Shown here: positions 38,480-52,103 of the stretch, piece after piece
How positions within the stretch are numbered: position 1 is the stretch's first letter
How the letters are laid out: each line of letters opens with the position of its first letter
From: Sialis fuliginosa
Lineage: Eukaryota; Arthropoda; Insecta; Megaloptera; Sialidae
Direction: 5' to 3'
DNA: 64,000 nt
Assembly: GCA_961205875.1 (NCBI GenBank)
Contig: OY540813.1
Span: forward strand, 23,593,001-23,657,000
Program-made: the position numbers and the translations under genes
Notes under the pieces: generated by a model
Databases searched by the model: none
Told to the model about the DNA's origin: nothing
Seen by the model: the letters and a program-made list of their open reading frames with translations, nothing else

Positions 38480-39005
38480 CAGGGGTGTGTTGGAGCTGAC
38501 TCGCACCGGCTCGCGCGAGCCGGTTGTTAAATTATTCCGCGAATTTATATTTAGACCATTTTTTTGTTTTCGTTTTCACGCGGTATCTGTTGATTTCAGT
38601 TCGGCTCTACGCTTTATATGCTCTATTCCTCAGCTCTGCCAATCGTTTTTAAATTTGTATTCCTAAAAATTTATGAATAAAAAAAGAGCTTGCAGCAATT
38701 CAGCTTCAGCCGCGCGGTTCAACCGCACAGTACGCGAAAGTCCCGCTGCTAAATCGCCAGTGTATATAGGTATTGCGATTTACGTATAAAACAATGTAAA
38801 ATTAATGTACGCGATAGTCTCGCTGCAAAATGTTGCTAATGTGTAAGGGGTCTAAAAGTGCATTCATTCTATAATTTTTTAATTTTTAGTAGTTTTGCAT
38901 TATATCCCCGACTATTGCAGATATGCAAGTTTCCGGGTTCTATTTTCGTAGGATATGTTTTTTTTATAGCGAGCCGGTTGTTAAATGTTTGGCAGCACTC
39001 TCCTG
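38480..39005. mobile_element. hAT-type element with 8-bp target duplication
   Basis: The ends CAGGGGTGTGTTGGAGC and the inverse of CAGGAGAGTGCTGCCAA are bounded by exact GGTTTGGT duplications (38472-38479 and 39006-39013). Just inside the left end is a perfect 18-bp palindrome, CCGGCTCGCGCGAGCCGG (38506-38523). An 18-bp motif, GCGAGCCGGTTGTTAAAT, occurs as a direct repeat near both ends, as is usual for hAT subterminal transposase-binding repeats. The 526-bp element encodes no transposase. Confidence 0.88.
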
Positions 39006-40356
39006 GGTTTGGTAGCATAATACTATGGTACTATTAATCACTTCGGATGGGTGTAGTGATTACAATACCAGACCAAAATCTTAATATCGGTATTACGGTG
39101 CTTTGTATGTTTAAATTCAAAATTGCGGTATTTTCCTCTTTCAATGAAATTTAGGGAAGATAACTGTTAATATAATTTACAAATAACTGTTGGGAATTTT
39201 TACAGTCAATATTGGAAGTAGTTTCATTTCTCTAAAGAAAATAAAGATGTGTATTTAAATTATTAATTATATTTGTGATGCAGCTAATAAAATAAATAAT
39301 AATATTCTCTACAACTTACATTTATAACATTTTTTGTAAAAATAATAAAAATAACCTTTTCCAATTTATCGATTGTATAAAAACAGGAAGAACAAGAATT
39401 TGAAATTTTCAAATTTCATATTTTTAAGTTTACCGTTTTGGCTGTATAACGTTTACAGACCGACAAACTAACACACGGACATCAGTGAGATAATAGTCGT
39501 ACGTGATTCAAGGACAGTCAAAACGTGTAATTCCGTTAAAATCTCGAGCTGGAATTTTTTCATGATTACTATACATGTCCTGTATGTATAAAAAATAAAA
39601 GGGTTCAGTCATGCAATAGAGTTTGCACGAAGATATCTTTTCTATCAATCAGAAAATTTAAACTTAAATGTAGATGTTCTTTTGTTTTAAATTTCGGATG
39701 ACTACGTTATTTTCTGTTATAAATGATGCCGAGTAAGTAATTAAAAATACAAACAAATTAAATGTTTATCTGTTTTACAAATTGTAACCATTTCAAATCA
39801 GTATGAAAAGTTTGAATTAAGAAACTTACACAAGTTAAAAGAAGCTTTTAAATATTCGTTTACTGAATTAAAGCAGATATACCAACAATATAAAATGAGA
39901 GCTAAATATGCAAAAGCTCTTTTGTAGTATTACACAAAACGAACTTATATTACTCGACTTCGATTCCGCATCATACTTCGATACTTCTTTAGATTTCTTG
40001 CAACATAGTTCATCTTTTTCAAAAATAGAAACTTGTTTTCAAATAGTAATAAACATTATTAAAACATATTGTGCAACAGTATGTTACTTTAGAGTAGACA
40101 GCTCTTATTGGATCAGATATTATATGAAACATGAATCATTTAATCATTTAAATGATTTTACCCAATATTAAAAAAAAAACTGGTCTAGACCAAAACCAAA
40201 CGCTTTCTGAAATTATTTTAGAGTAGTGTTAATTTTATAATAATGTAAAGTTGCTACCAAAATTGTGACTTTTTCAATTACCGGAATTCGATAACTGCAG
40301 AATATGAGTAAAACAAGATTTAAAAAAATATATAAATACATATATTTTTTACTATA

Positions 40357-40628
40357 CCTGGTGTTTTTTAAAGACTAGCGGATTATTTCCAAAATAACGA
40401 ATTGTCAGAAAAAAAATTTCAGACAAATGTTGCTTATTTTTTGTTGTAACAAAAAAATATGGGCTAAGATTTGAAAAATAAAATTTGTACCTTAAAATCC
40501 ATCAAGGAGACTTTTTGAAGGTCAACCCATAATGTGCATATTTAGCGCCCTCGAAACTATGAAACTTTTTCTTGAAAATTCGTTAATTTGGATATAATCC
40601 GCTGGAAAGTCTTAAAAAAAAAACCCGG
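40357..40628. mobile_element. 272-bp MITE, TA target duplication
   Basis: The left end CCTGGTGTTTTTTAAAGACT and the right end AGTCTTAAAAAAAAAACCC-GG are inverted. Similarity continues through AGCGGATTAT for about 45 bp. TA flanks both sides (40355-40356 and 40629-40630), as for Tc1/mariner-type MITEs. It is non-coding. Confidence 0.75.
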
Positions 40629-40982
40629 TAAGTATAAATGTTTATAAGAACAAATAATACGCTGGCCGCTAGTTAAATATAAATTTAATAACATACACAT
40701 AATGTTCACATAGAATACAAGCTATGTATTATACATAGAATAATAAATGTTATGTATATTCGATATTTATACACTATATTTACAACCGTAAAGTATTTTG
40801 CATGAAATCGATACAAAACATTTATAATTAATGAGAAAATAAAAGGGTAAAACTCAAAAAGCTTTCCTTACCCGCCAAGTCCATCACAGAGGTTTTATTT
40901 ACGTTTTAATTATTATACCAGCTAATGAGATATGCGGCACTTTCGAGATGATGCATGTCTTTAATCCATCACTCTGTTGTTT

Positions 40983-41310
40983 TCTCCCTTGTTCTCTATC
41001 TCTGTCTTTGTTCTTTTATGTAAAAATAATTAACAGAACCGGACCTTTTTTCTTTGTATGAAAATCATTTTTGCAGTTGTTTGTGGAAGGGATCGATTTT
41101 TAATATTTGCTTAGAATAATTTCATCTCTCTCGTTTTCTACATCTGTCTTTGTCCTTTTATTTAAAAATAATTAACAGAACTTGTATGGAAATAATTTTT
41201 CGAATTTTGTGAGGTAGATAACCGCTTTTTACTGTCTCTCATTATCTATTTCTGGCTGTGTTATTTTATGTAAAAAATAATAGTTATCTGACAATTAGTA
41301 TAGAAATCAT
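40983..41310. repeat. three diverged ~110-bp tandem repeats
   Basis: The pattern CTCTATCTCTGTCTTTGT, followed by TTTTATGTAAAAATAATTAA and CAGAAC, recurs at roughly 40995, 41135 and 41240 with increasing divergence. This looks like an old tandem array or the internal repeats of a decayed transposon. No ends are visible. Confidence 0.55.
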
Positions 41311-42069
41311 TTTTGTTGTTTTGAATAAAATAAATTGTTTTTTTTTCTGATATTGTATTTTTTGTCGTTTTTTAAATTTACAATGATACCCTCATTCCAA
41401 ATTAATTACAAGCTGTTCATAAGGCAAACTTTATTGTTATTCGATGTTGTAATTTTACATATCAGATATCTCATATTTTTTATAAAAAGAAAAAAATATT
41501 TTTGTAGTTATCTCAAATTCAATTAGTTATTACTTAATTTACTGTTTAATATTACATTAAGTATATAGGAGAACATTTATATTCTTAGAACTATTAATAA
41601 ATAATTCATACTTATTATATACATATATATTATATTATGTACATATTTATTGTAGAAAGATAAAAGTATGTAAAACAGTTGCTTATCGTATCTTGCTAGA
41701 TAATTCAAAAAGTTAAAAAAAACTTCACGTTAAACGATATTAAAATTCATAAATTTCTAAAGAAAAAGAATATATTAAAAAAAAAACACATGGTAAAAAG
41801 AACTGAGAAATTATATCTACAGATAAAATAAATTGTAATAAACGAAAGTTGACATATCTGCGAGTCAAGTCTTGTATATTAGAGTCGCGTACCGAAAATC
41901 TTTAACAAAATTTAGATTAAGATTAATTTATATATTATAAAAATATGGCAGCACAATGTATTTTTTAATTTTTATTTTTGATTTATTTTCGAAAAAATAC
42001 ATAAGTACAGTTAGTGCTGATTTCATGTGATCTCGGTATCATTAAACATATTCCCAATTTATTTATATT

Positions 42070-42240
42070 TTTTTATATCGAAGATACGAGAAATTTTGTG
42101 ATCGTTTTAGAATGAGACAAAAAAATTGTTATCCGTTTTCAAAATTTTAAATTGATCTTTCCGTTGCAGGTCAAGACAAACACTTTTCGTTCCGTGTATG
42201 TCTGTCTGTCAGTCCGTCTGTCTGGTGTTATAATACAATC
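42070..42240. repeat. dispersed repeat family B, copy 1
   Basis: Similar in the same orientation to 62455-62620. Shared blocks include GATCGTTTTAGAATGAGACA, the CAAGACAAACACTTTT block, a TTCCGTG block, and then a run of TCTGTC/CCGTCT. TCTG-rich runs of this kind sit near the ends of many insect retroposons and Helitrons. The class is unresolved. Confidence 0.6.
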
Positions 42241-42798
42241 TTCTCTCGATCACTAAAAAATTTCCAGTTAGAATACTTAAACTATACTATCTTATGTATA
42301 GTTTAAGATCAAATACAAAAATTAAAAACAAAACAAAAGCTTTCTGACGCCTTCGACGCGCTGCAGCATCACCAGAAGTCAGCTTGACAGGTTTAGGAAG
42401 GGGGAGGGGGCGTATGGAAAGACGCGTTGCGCCAAACTAAACGTTTTGACGCCGTTTTCACCTGGGTACAGTGTCGTAACTACAAAGTAATATGAGCGAA
42501 CACTTTTTGTGTTTGCTAATGTAATTCTACTATAATGTTAACTTGAGAAAATTATTATTTTAATTATTCGACTAACTAATCGTAATTAATATTTCATTTC
42601 GACCGAAGTGAAAAATTATAAATATTCATATGTTTTGGTAGAAAGAGTACACTACATATACAATTAAATGAAAAAATAAAACAAAAAGCCTGTTTGTTTT
42701 TTAAGAGGATTATGCAACTTGTCTCTTAAACAGAATTGGTATGTAGATTTCTATTCGACTATCAGTAGTTAGAGCGAGATACATGTTAGTATTAAATA

Positions 42799-43795
42799 AA
42801 ATGGCCAAGTGCGTGTTGGGCACGCACATGATAGGTTTCCGTAGTCATTACGATTTATAAACAAGAATTATTTCAACGGACGCTCTGATAATTACATTTA
42901 AATGCAAATATATCGTGTCTGAAGGGTTCAAATCAAAAGGTCATATAACATTTTTTGTTGCATTTTAGGAGACCTATCTAAAGATACCCCACTCAATGGG
43001 TTAAGTGAAAAAAAATTTGAGAACAATTTTCAGTCTATGGAAGGGGGGTCCAATATAATTTTTGACAGTGTTCGTTATAATTTTCAGTGAAAGTACTAAT
43101 TAAAAGCTACATTCTAAATTTTTTTCAGATTTTTTGAAAAGATAGTTTAGAAATTAAGGGGGTTGGGGGACGCTCTGATAACGACATTTAAATGCAAATA
43201 TATCGTGACTGAAGGGTTAAAATCAAAAGATCATTTAACATTTTTTGTTGCATTTTAGGATACCTATCCAATGACATCACATTCAATGGGATACGTGAAA
43301 AAAAATTGTGAGTTCATTTTTCAGTCAATGGGAGTGGGGGCCAAAATAATTTTGACAGTGTTCGTTATAATTTTCAGTGGAAGTACTAATTAAATGCTAC
43401 ATTCATGAATTTTTTCAGATTTTTTAAATTGATAGTTTAGAAATTAGGGTGGGGGGGACGCTTTTATCACGACTTTGAACGCAATTATATCGTGACTGAA
43501 GGGTTAAAATCAAAATGTCATATTGCATTTTTTATTGCATTTTAGGAGACCTATCTAAAGACTCCCCACTTAATGGATTAAGTGAAATTTTTTTTTTGAA
43601 AATACTTTTCAGTCTATAGAAAGGGGGTCCAAAAAAATTTTTTTTTCAAAAATATTATCATTTCTGTTTTTGGGTTATCAATCTTCGTCTGTATACCAAA
43701 TTTCATCTTAATCGGCTTAAAATTTTTGAGGACGGACGGACGGACGGACATGGCGAAACTATAAGGTTTCCTAGTTTTCTACGGAAACCTAAAAA
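42799..43795 (+). mobile_element. structured non-coding repeat, copy A
   Basis: The order of parts is as follows. First comes a perfect 7-bp hairpin, GTGCGTG-TTGGG-CACGCAC (42809-42827). Then comes the head motif AGGTTTCCGTAG (42833-42844). Three tandem units of ~290 bp start at 42879, 43169 and 43457, each preceded or ended by a G-run. A GGAC tetramer run follows near 43733. The tail motif CTACGGAAACCT (43779-43790) and a short A-run close the element. Head and tail are exact reverse complements. No open frame of note is present. The head and GGAC/tail plan is common in lepidopteran repeats, and a retroposon or foldback element is possible. Copy B at 55785-56901 has the same plan. Confidence 0.75.
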
Positions 43796-44237
43796 TGGTA
43801 AATTTTTAAAGCAGCTAGTAACGGACGATTAAAACATTTATTGTGTACAGCAATAAACATTAAACATTGGCTCCAACTGGATGAACTGAAGGCTGCGATT
43901 TTACAGAACTTTTTTATTAAACAAATTTTCTGAAGTTTTGGTATATGCTTGCATTTATTATATTATTTATCATCTATTCCGTTTGCTACAGAATAGTTTA
44001 ACTGAATTTTTATTTTTATCAAAAACCACCTTGACAACATTTCACAAGCCTAACCTAACCTAACAGATAGCACAAAATTATAGAACAGAATGATCAAAAT
44101 AACAGAGTATGTATTTTTTCCAAAAATTCAAACGAACTTTCGGTCAATCCAATAAAATTGATCTGTAAGCTTTGTATCTACGCCACTGTGTGGACACAGC
44201 ACCTACTTTTCGTATTACCTATGGTTTCTGTGTGTTT

Positions 44238-44269
44238 ACACACCTCCACACGCACGTACGGAGGTGTGT
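44238..44269. other. 10-bp perfect hairpin
   Basis: ACACACCTCC and GGAGGTGTGT are perfect inverses separated by 12 bases. Nothing around it indicates a transposon end or RNA gene. Confidence 0.5.
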
Positions 44270-47227
44270 ATGGAGTGGATGATTAGATTATATATTGTTT
44301 TATGTAAAAATATGTACATAAATCTTTCCGTTTTCGGAATCTGCTGCTCCCCCATGTACCTGTTCATTGAATAACATTTTTGTCATGTCATAATGTTGGG
44401 ATGTTCGATAAGTTTTTTATTTTTAATATTGCAGCTAATAGCTAAAAATGTAGTTAAATTATTTTTCTCTGAAATGTGACATCGCCTTGTCAAATTTGGT
44501 AGTTAAAATTTGTTGAAATAAAACCAGATATTGGTATTTTTCTAAATTTCTAACATATGAGGAAATGCATTTAATTTATTCTTTCCAAAAAATATACCAA
44601 TGAAACCGTTATATTTGAAATAAGTACTATTTTCTTTATCTTTTTTTGAATTTATACAAAAACTACTTAACCAATTTTAATATCAATAGATTTAAGACTG
44701 TATGGATACCATGAAAATCTATGACGAAATAATTGTTTAAATAAATCTTATATATAAACGTTTTCTTGACAGGTGGACCTACATTAGGACCTACCTTAGT
44801 CTACCGACTATGATATTTTGATAATTAAGTTAACCATAAAATAAAATATTCCAGAAAAACTCTGAATGTATTAAACCCAAAAAATTAAATAAAAATGTTT
44901 TCTTCAATTACTTTAAAAAAAAAAAAACATAAATTGATATACTTTTTTAATCGTGAGAGCAATTATTAGATAGTCAACTTTTCTATACTTAACTTCATTT
45001 TTGTAGGTTTTATCTTCAGCTCAATCATTGAAGTATAAGTTACCAAATAAAACTTTTTAACTTATAATATTAAGTGGAACTTGTGTGGCCCACGAATAAG
45101 AAATTTAAAAGTATTTACCAACCTCTGTTTTATATGTTAACTTAGCTCCTATTGTGTGAACCTCGTAGGTGCCCTACTAGGTATCATCAGTTACCCTGAT
45201 TTTCCCATGTCAAATTCCCCATCCATATTTAATCTCTGGTGCTAGATTGTAGCATTAGATAATAAACTAGTTGTATATATATTTTTAATTAATGCAAGAA
45301 ACAATAACTTCGGTCAGAATTAGAAATATCAATAACGATTTCTATTTTAATTTATACTTTTTAATTTTGAATTTTTGTACGTGCATTTTTGTTAAAAAGT
45401 TATATAAGCCCACATACCCACCTAACGTTACAGCCAATGCGGGATTAGTTAAATAGTAAGAGCATTAATTCCTTGGAGATCTGTAAAAATACTTGGATCG
45501 TTTTTTTTTCAAAGATGAAAGAGGGAAGTTTTATATAATTTAAGGCCTGAATCATGGAGTTACCCAGGAGAGAAAATGGTTTTACCTTAAATTTTACATT
45601 ACCTACACTCAAACTTGTCAAAGATCTAAATAAATAAAAACTACACCACGTCAACATACATAATTAACATAATAAAATACCTATTAGCTTATTTTAGATG
45701 AATTTCAATATTATTTAAAAAAATTATTTAAATAATATATAAAATGTCGTTTTTTCTTAGCTATATAATATAACCAATATGGCAAGTGTGAAAAATGTAC
45801 AAATATGTGAGGCTTTAATTTAAGACACTGTAGATCATTAAATAAAACTTAAATAAGTTTATTATGAAATTGCTAAAAATTCGCCATATTTACCTGACTT
45901 ATCTTTTACAGACTATCACTTTTTCAAACACCTAGACCACTTCATATCAGGAAATTTTTTTAACAACTATGAAGAGATTTAAAGTGATATTATTAATTAA
46001 TGATTGATAAAATTTCAGTTAAATGTAAATCGTTGGCATAAATTGCAATATTATTATTTTTATTGCATGCTCTGCTTGGAAGTGTATTCTATTCTCGTCC
46101 TAAAATTGTTTTCGTATGAAAATTGTTAAAATGAGCATTATATATTAAATTTCTTCAGTAACGCACTTAAAACTTTACATTTTCTGAAAGAGAACATTAG
46201 GTACAGTCTCCATATTTACTTACAATTAGTTTTAATTTTCTGTTATAAAACTATAAAAAAAGTTCAATTTCTCGATTTCATTCCACTTTCAAGTATCGGC
46301 AAACACACTACAGGTCGCAAAACTTAATAAATTAATTGCATCAAAATTTTTCATAAAAGTATCCTTTAAAAAATTAATTGACAATGTTTACAACCTTATT
46401 AATTAATACATTTAAAAAAGTTTAAGGGGTGTGCCAAGCCATGCTATTTTTAATATATGATCAAATCTCAAAAACCTTTAACTTGTCGGACCGCGAAAAA
46501 TTAAAAAAACAAAATACCAACACACGTATATTGCGAGTACCTAGACATACTTTACTAAAGAAAGATAAAAATAACTTCCTCGATAAAGGTGCACTAGTCC
46601 TGCATCATCCTGTATAAACAATGTTGTATTGATAATATAGATTATAGATGATGTAAATAAACTTAATAATTTTGATGTACCTATACGTAAAACTTACCAT
46701 AAATTTAAACATGAGTGAAATTAAACACCGATAGAAAGTTATCAGAGTTGCTTTATTCATGAACTATCACCTTTAGAAATCGTCTACTACCGTAAAGGTC
46801 AGAATTGCTTACAACAAATTCATAACTAAAAAGACAAACTTCATCGGTTAACTTTTTCTAGGGCGAATCTTATAAGTTATATCATTTAAAAAAAAAGAAA
46901 TATACGTATATTTTATTAATTAATTTTATATGATGTTTAACATATTTAAATTTATCGAATTTTATATTATTTTTTCAATAGATTACATAATAATTTAATC
47001 GCACAAATATGTATATATGAGTAATATAAGCGAAGAGTACTTTTTTATCTAGTACATGAGTTTCAAAATATCTGTATTTGTTTGGTACATGGAGAAATGA
47101 TTTAAATATTATAATAATCAAATGGGAGGAGCCTACTTGGTTTGTGATAAGCGAATTTGAATGAAAACTAGAAGACCACTTCTGCATGCGACTCTACATG
47201 AATACTGGACATCAATATCTCATATTA

Positions 47228-47915
47228 AGCCCGCCGCACACGACGCTAGATTTGCTGCTAGTTTGTTTGCTAGATTCAATGCTGGTTTTCAAGCGTGTTT
47301 CGGCGCTGGATTGTTGTCATGGTTTCAATGTGTGCTGGTTTCACACGATACTTGAATTTGTAGATGGTTTTGATGCGTGCAAAGTGACAGTTCTAATATC
47401 AACATAATACTGTAGTGGATATGGTTTATGAAAATAAAAAAATCCTTTGGGTGAATAATATATAATTAATGTTTATTAATTTCAACAGTTAAACTCAATG
47501 ATCTAAGTTTAAAATTTCACTACAATTCAGTTTTCCCCATTTTTTTTTACATTCAGGATCGATCTTATAAGGTATGTTTAATAAAACTCACATTTGAATA
47601 TTTGTAAAATGGACATAATTATTTCTTATGATTTGTACGAACAGCTGTTACATAAGTATACGCTATGACGCCATGTTTGTTTATGACGTTTATGCTCACG
47701 TGACATTATAATATTTTCTGATTGGTTCTTGCTCAAATCTAGCAGCAAATCCAGCACGAAAAATAGCCCCGGTTCTAATTCTCAAATCTAGTATATATGA
47801 TAGCGCGCAGCGTAGCAAGCAGTGGCGTCATTTCTATCACTGAAACAAGCCCGGTTGCCAGCACAGCAACCAGCAAACAAACCAGCAGCAAATCTAGCGT
47901 CGTGTGCGGCGGGCT
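47228..47915. mobile_element. Harbinger-type MITE, TTA target duplication
   Basis: The ends AGCCCGCCGCACACGACGCT and the exact inverse are flanked by TTA on both sides (47225-47227 and 47916-47918). Inverted similarity extends past 40 bp through AGATTTGCTGCTAG. The TTA duplication and long GC-rich ends indicate PIF/Harbinger mobilisation. Several short open frames appear because the arms are GC-rich, but none resembles a transposase. Near-perfect ends suggest a young insertion. Confidence 0.88.
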
Positions 47916-48523
47916 TTACATTACGCACAAATTTCCTCCGTGGCTCACCTACACACATAAGTTTCATAATTCACGGTGAACCGTTTAATATAATTACATA
48001 TCCTAGAGCGATTCTCAATTACACAATTAAGATGTTGATCAATACACACCGAATATCTAAGTTTATTAAATGCGTACGTGTACAAGTAATTTAATCACTA
48101 CGCGAAAGATAATGTTTTAATTTGATATAAGCCCAACTCAAATAGAATATAATAGTATTAAGGATTAGACATAATTAAAAACTTGTATTTGCGAGGCACG
48201 TTCGTCGTGTTTAAATGATTCTCGGATTTGTCGCCAGTATTTGATTGCAATTAAATATTTTATGTGTTTGCTTTTTATCTTCTTTATTGCTACTTGTTTG
48301 AGGATTAATGAAAGTGAGAAAGAAGTGAAGTTTCCTATTATAGTGTATTATAAAGCTCCGCGTTCATTGTTATTTTCTTGAGGACGTTTCGGTCGAATCC
48401 TATTGGCCATTTTTAGGTCTGATCGTGTATTTGCTTCTGTAAAGTGAATAATTAAGTTCACGATTTAAACGTATGTAGTAAACCTAACTTAACGAGACAA
48501 TAGTTAGGTAAGTCTCAATGAAC

Positions 48524-49535
48524 TGAAAAATTCTGGTTCATGAACCCAAATAATTAGCATGTTTTTGAACCGGAACAATAACAAAATTCAGGGTTATGAT
48601 CCTGAATACAATTTACCACATATAAAAATTATTAGAAAATTATATTAACCCCTTGGGTGGCATTGGATCATATATTTATATAAAAAGTCTCGACAAAACT
48701 GGCAATGAATCATAAATGTACCTTTCTAAATAACTTTGAAAATGGAATCAGAGACTCCAAAAACCCTCAGAAACGAAATTGGTGTACTTTGCTACAGAAT
48801 TCGCAGTTGCCGGTTTTGTCACTTAAAATGGTAAAAGCTCTACCAGTTAAGTAGTTAACAGCATCGAAAATAGTTCGTATACCGTATACATATTAGTACC
48901 CAGAAAGTATTTGGTTTTTGAATCACCCATAATATAAAAGAAAATTGTTGTTTAAACTTAATAACATGTTTATTTAAATTAATATCATAGACGATAGAAC
49001 GGACAGGTAGAAAATTTAATTCCAATGCAATTAGTTTTAGCTTCAACACAGCAATAGATGAAAAATTTCTGGTTCATGAACCCAAATAATTAGCATATTT
49101 TTGAACCGGAACAATAACAAAATTCAGGGTTATGATCCTGAATACAATTTACCACTAAAAATAAATCACATATAAAAATTATTAGAAAATTATATATTAT
49201 ATGGCATTAGATCGTAAATTTACATAAAAAGTCGCGACAAAACTGGCAATGAATCATAAATGTACCTTTTTAAATAACTTTGAAAATGGAATCAGAGACT
49301 CCAAAAACCCTCAGAAACGAAATTGGTGTACTTTGTTACAGAATTCGCAGTTGCCGGTTTTGTCACTTAAAATGGCAAAAGCTCTACCAGTTAAGTAGTT
49401 AACAGCATCGAATAGTTCGTATACCGTATACATATTAATAACATGTTTATTTAAATTAATATCACAGACGATAGTACGGACAGGTAGAAAATTTAATTCC
49501 AATGCAATTAGTTTTAGCTTCAACACAGCAATAGA
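48524..49535. repeat. ~535-bp tandem segmental duplication
   Basis: Unit 1 is 48524-49058 and unit 2 is 49059-49535. They share long, nearly identical blocks, for example AACCCAAATAATTAGCAT, AACTGGCAATGAATCATAAA and CAGTTGCCGGTTTTGTCAC. Unit 2 lacks about 60 bp around the sequence corresponding to 48893-48960 and has a small insertion (AAAAATAAATCAC) after TTTACCACT. Each unit carries a minus-strand open frame starting MLKLKLIALELNFLPVR. Two copies of it reflect the duplication, and no family is recognised. Confidence 0.88.
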
Positions 49536-52103
49536 TCCTACATAACCACATACGAACGCTATTCTCTATACTTCTGTAGGTAAAATAATGCCTGATAATT
49601 AGAAAACGCCTGTAGTTTCCTTCACAAACTATGATCGTATTATAGAAACAAAGCATTATTTGCATTATTCTATAAATAATTTATTAATTTAAAATATGTG
49701 TAATATTTCTACTGGGAGTTTTTTTAAAAGAGGTTCCAAAAATATATATTAACCCACCTATCTACTCTACGTTAGTCACGGTTTTTCGCATTTAAAATTT
49801 AAGTATATGTGCTTTGAAATAGATAAGTTATGTATTATTCGCAATCTTCTGGCTTGAAGTTGTTCCTATTCGAGGTTTCAAAATATTCTAAATGAATATT
49901 TAAAAAAATCCATTTAGAATTATATGTGTTTTGTCGAGCGAGCACCGAACTGGCACTAAACGCTTCGCGCCTGATCGCATATTATGGCATTGCATATACT
50001 GTTTATAACGATCCATTTTTTCGCAGAAATCTTTATCAATTAATTAATAGTTCATAGTTTTTTTTTTTTTAGTAAAATTTTCTCAATTACCCAAACGTTT
50101 GAAAAAAACAAAATTTCAACTATTTTTAATAAATAATTTATTTATAACAAATTGAACCTTGTAAAAACTATGCAATCACTTTTGGTAAGTACTAAATAAA
50201 ATTTTTGTACAACTCAAAAAAAAAAAATATTAATTTAAGATGAAAGATAATTATAAAAAATCTACATTATTGCGATTTAAAAAAGTTTTGCGTAATAAAA
50301 TTATATAAAATTTACAAAAAATGTAGATTTGGTATTATAGCTATCGGTTCCACCATATTTTAGTTTATATAAGTTATAAATCATTAACAGAGAAACATTT
50401 GTTTGCAACCATCATCTCTCTTATAGAACAAATTCAATTGTAATTTAATTTAAAGGTTATTTGCATATAATAAATTTTCCACTTGCACCTGAGATATTTT
50501 CATGGAAATGACTTATGATTATGAACTTTTGGTAACAGTTTTGTATACGGACTAGTATTGGTTGTTATGTATCCATATTTTTTCCTAATCTAAGATTTAA
50601 GTATTCAGAAAAGCCATTTGAGTGAAAACTCTCATGAAACCCTTAAACCATGGAAATTATTATGAGGTATAAAAATATACAAGAACACACCTAACGTGGT
50701 TACTATGATATGTATGTTTCAAATACATTAAAAACTTTTTTGTGTATATTTTTTTAAATGCAGACACCTGACTTGTTATTTACAACAGTACTGCAGTAAG
50801 AACTTTTCAGCCATACCACATACACACCACACATGCATACAAGTACACGACATATATGTAGGTTCTATGTATACCCGCGTTTACATGTAACCACAATTCA
50901 TGAATGTTAAAGTTTTGAGAAAACAAAAGTTTCTGGTGCATAATATAAATATTTTGTTGTTTTTGACTATGTATAACTTGCGTTAATGTACATTGAAAGT
51001 TAGTATCTCAAACTTATCAAAGTAAATTATCTATATAACTATATGATGTTACATGAAAGTTATCATTTTAATTATGTAATAGGTTTGGCACAAAATACGT
51101 ATATGTAGATATTTTTCAGCAGTTTTTAAACATACATAATTTATATCCATTTTGAGTTAAGAATATATTTTATGTATATAGATACAATTTAATAAGTTCA
51201 TAGGCCTAAATGTTTGTACTTACTCTAATTTTTCACATTTCCCCTTGACAACAATTCTGTCCCTTTAATGAATTAGTATTTATAAATCGATCTGTGGGTT
51301 CTGTCTGTTACTGGACCATGTAATTTTTTTAATCTATACGTAGTTTTAATCTTAAAATTATTGATGAAATTAAGATTATATTATATTTCAAAATTTATTT
51401 TATAAATATGGAAAACATTTTTTTAAGAAATAATTTCACACGCATATGAGATACAACCGAGATGAGATCGGCTTAATTGTTTACGGGATGAAACTCGCCT
51501 TACAGCACGAATAGAGAACAATAGCGTATTATCTTTTGATATTTTTATACTCCTGAAAAGAAAAAAGTCTACCTCATATTTAGAATCTCTTGTTTAGAAT
51601 TTGTGTCAGTACTTATCTTTGAAAAAATCATCCAAACACCTTTATAAAATACATCAAACGGAAACTGAAACATCCTTTATGACACATCTAATAAGATCAT
51701 TTTGACACAAATGGTGCTTTAATGGAATCTCTCATTTCCCACCAATTCCGTTGGTAATATCCATCATCTACTTTTCCAATCGTAAAAAACATTAAATAAA
51801 TTTAAAACGCTTTTATAATTTTTTTAAAACCAATGGACTATTAATGCGTAAATCAAAACATAAAAATATTATATTATTATCTATAATATATGTTTCATTT
51901 ATTTTTTACCATAGATCTACGTCTAATAATGCAAAAAAATAAGTTACACTTTAAAAGCTTATTTCTCCGAAACTAATACTCGTAGAACAATAAATAATAA
52001 GCCAATAGCTAATAAAAAAAATTTAAGATAATTTTCAACCTAATTTATCATTAAAAGTTTCAATACGCTGACTTCAAATGTAGTAACACCTTTAAGTCTT
52101 TTA

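Noticed and set aside
39908..40171. 87-codon open frame
   Set aside because: No recognisable domain, no splice-phase fit with the F-BAR gene and intron-like composition. Likely a chance frame in AT-rich DNA.
44049..44064. CCTAACCTAACCTAAC, three units of the insect telomere repeat
   Set aside because: Only about 16 bp in the middle of an intron, with no array or flanking telomeric retroposon. Expected by chance or as a minor interstitial site.
47161..48094. Cluster of open frames near 47.2 and 47.8 kb
   Set aside because: They lie in or over the GC-rich arms of the Harbinger MITE and mirror each other. No transposase motifs.
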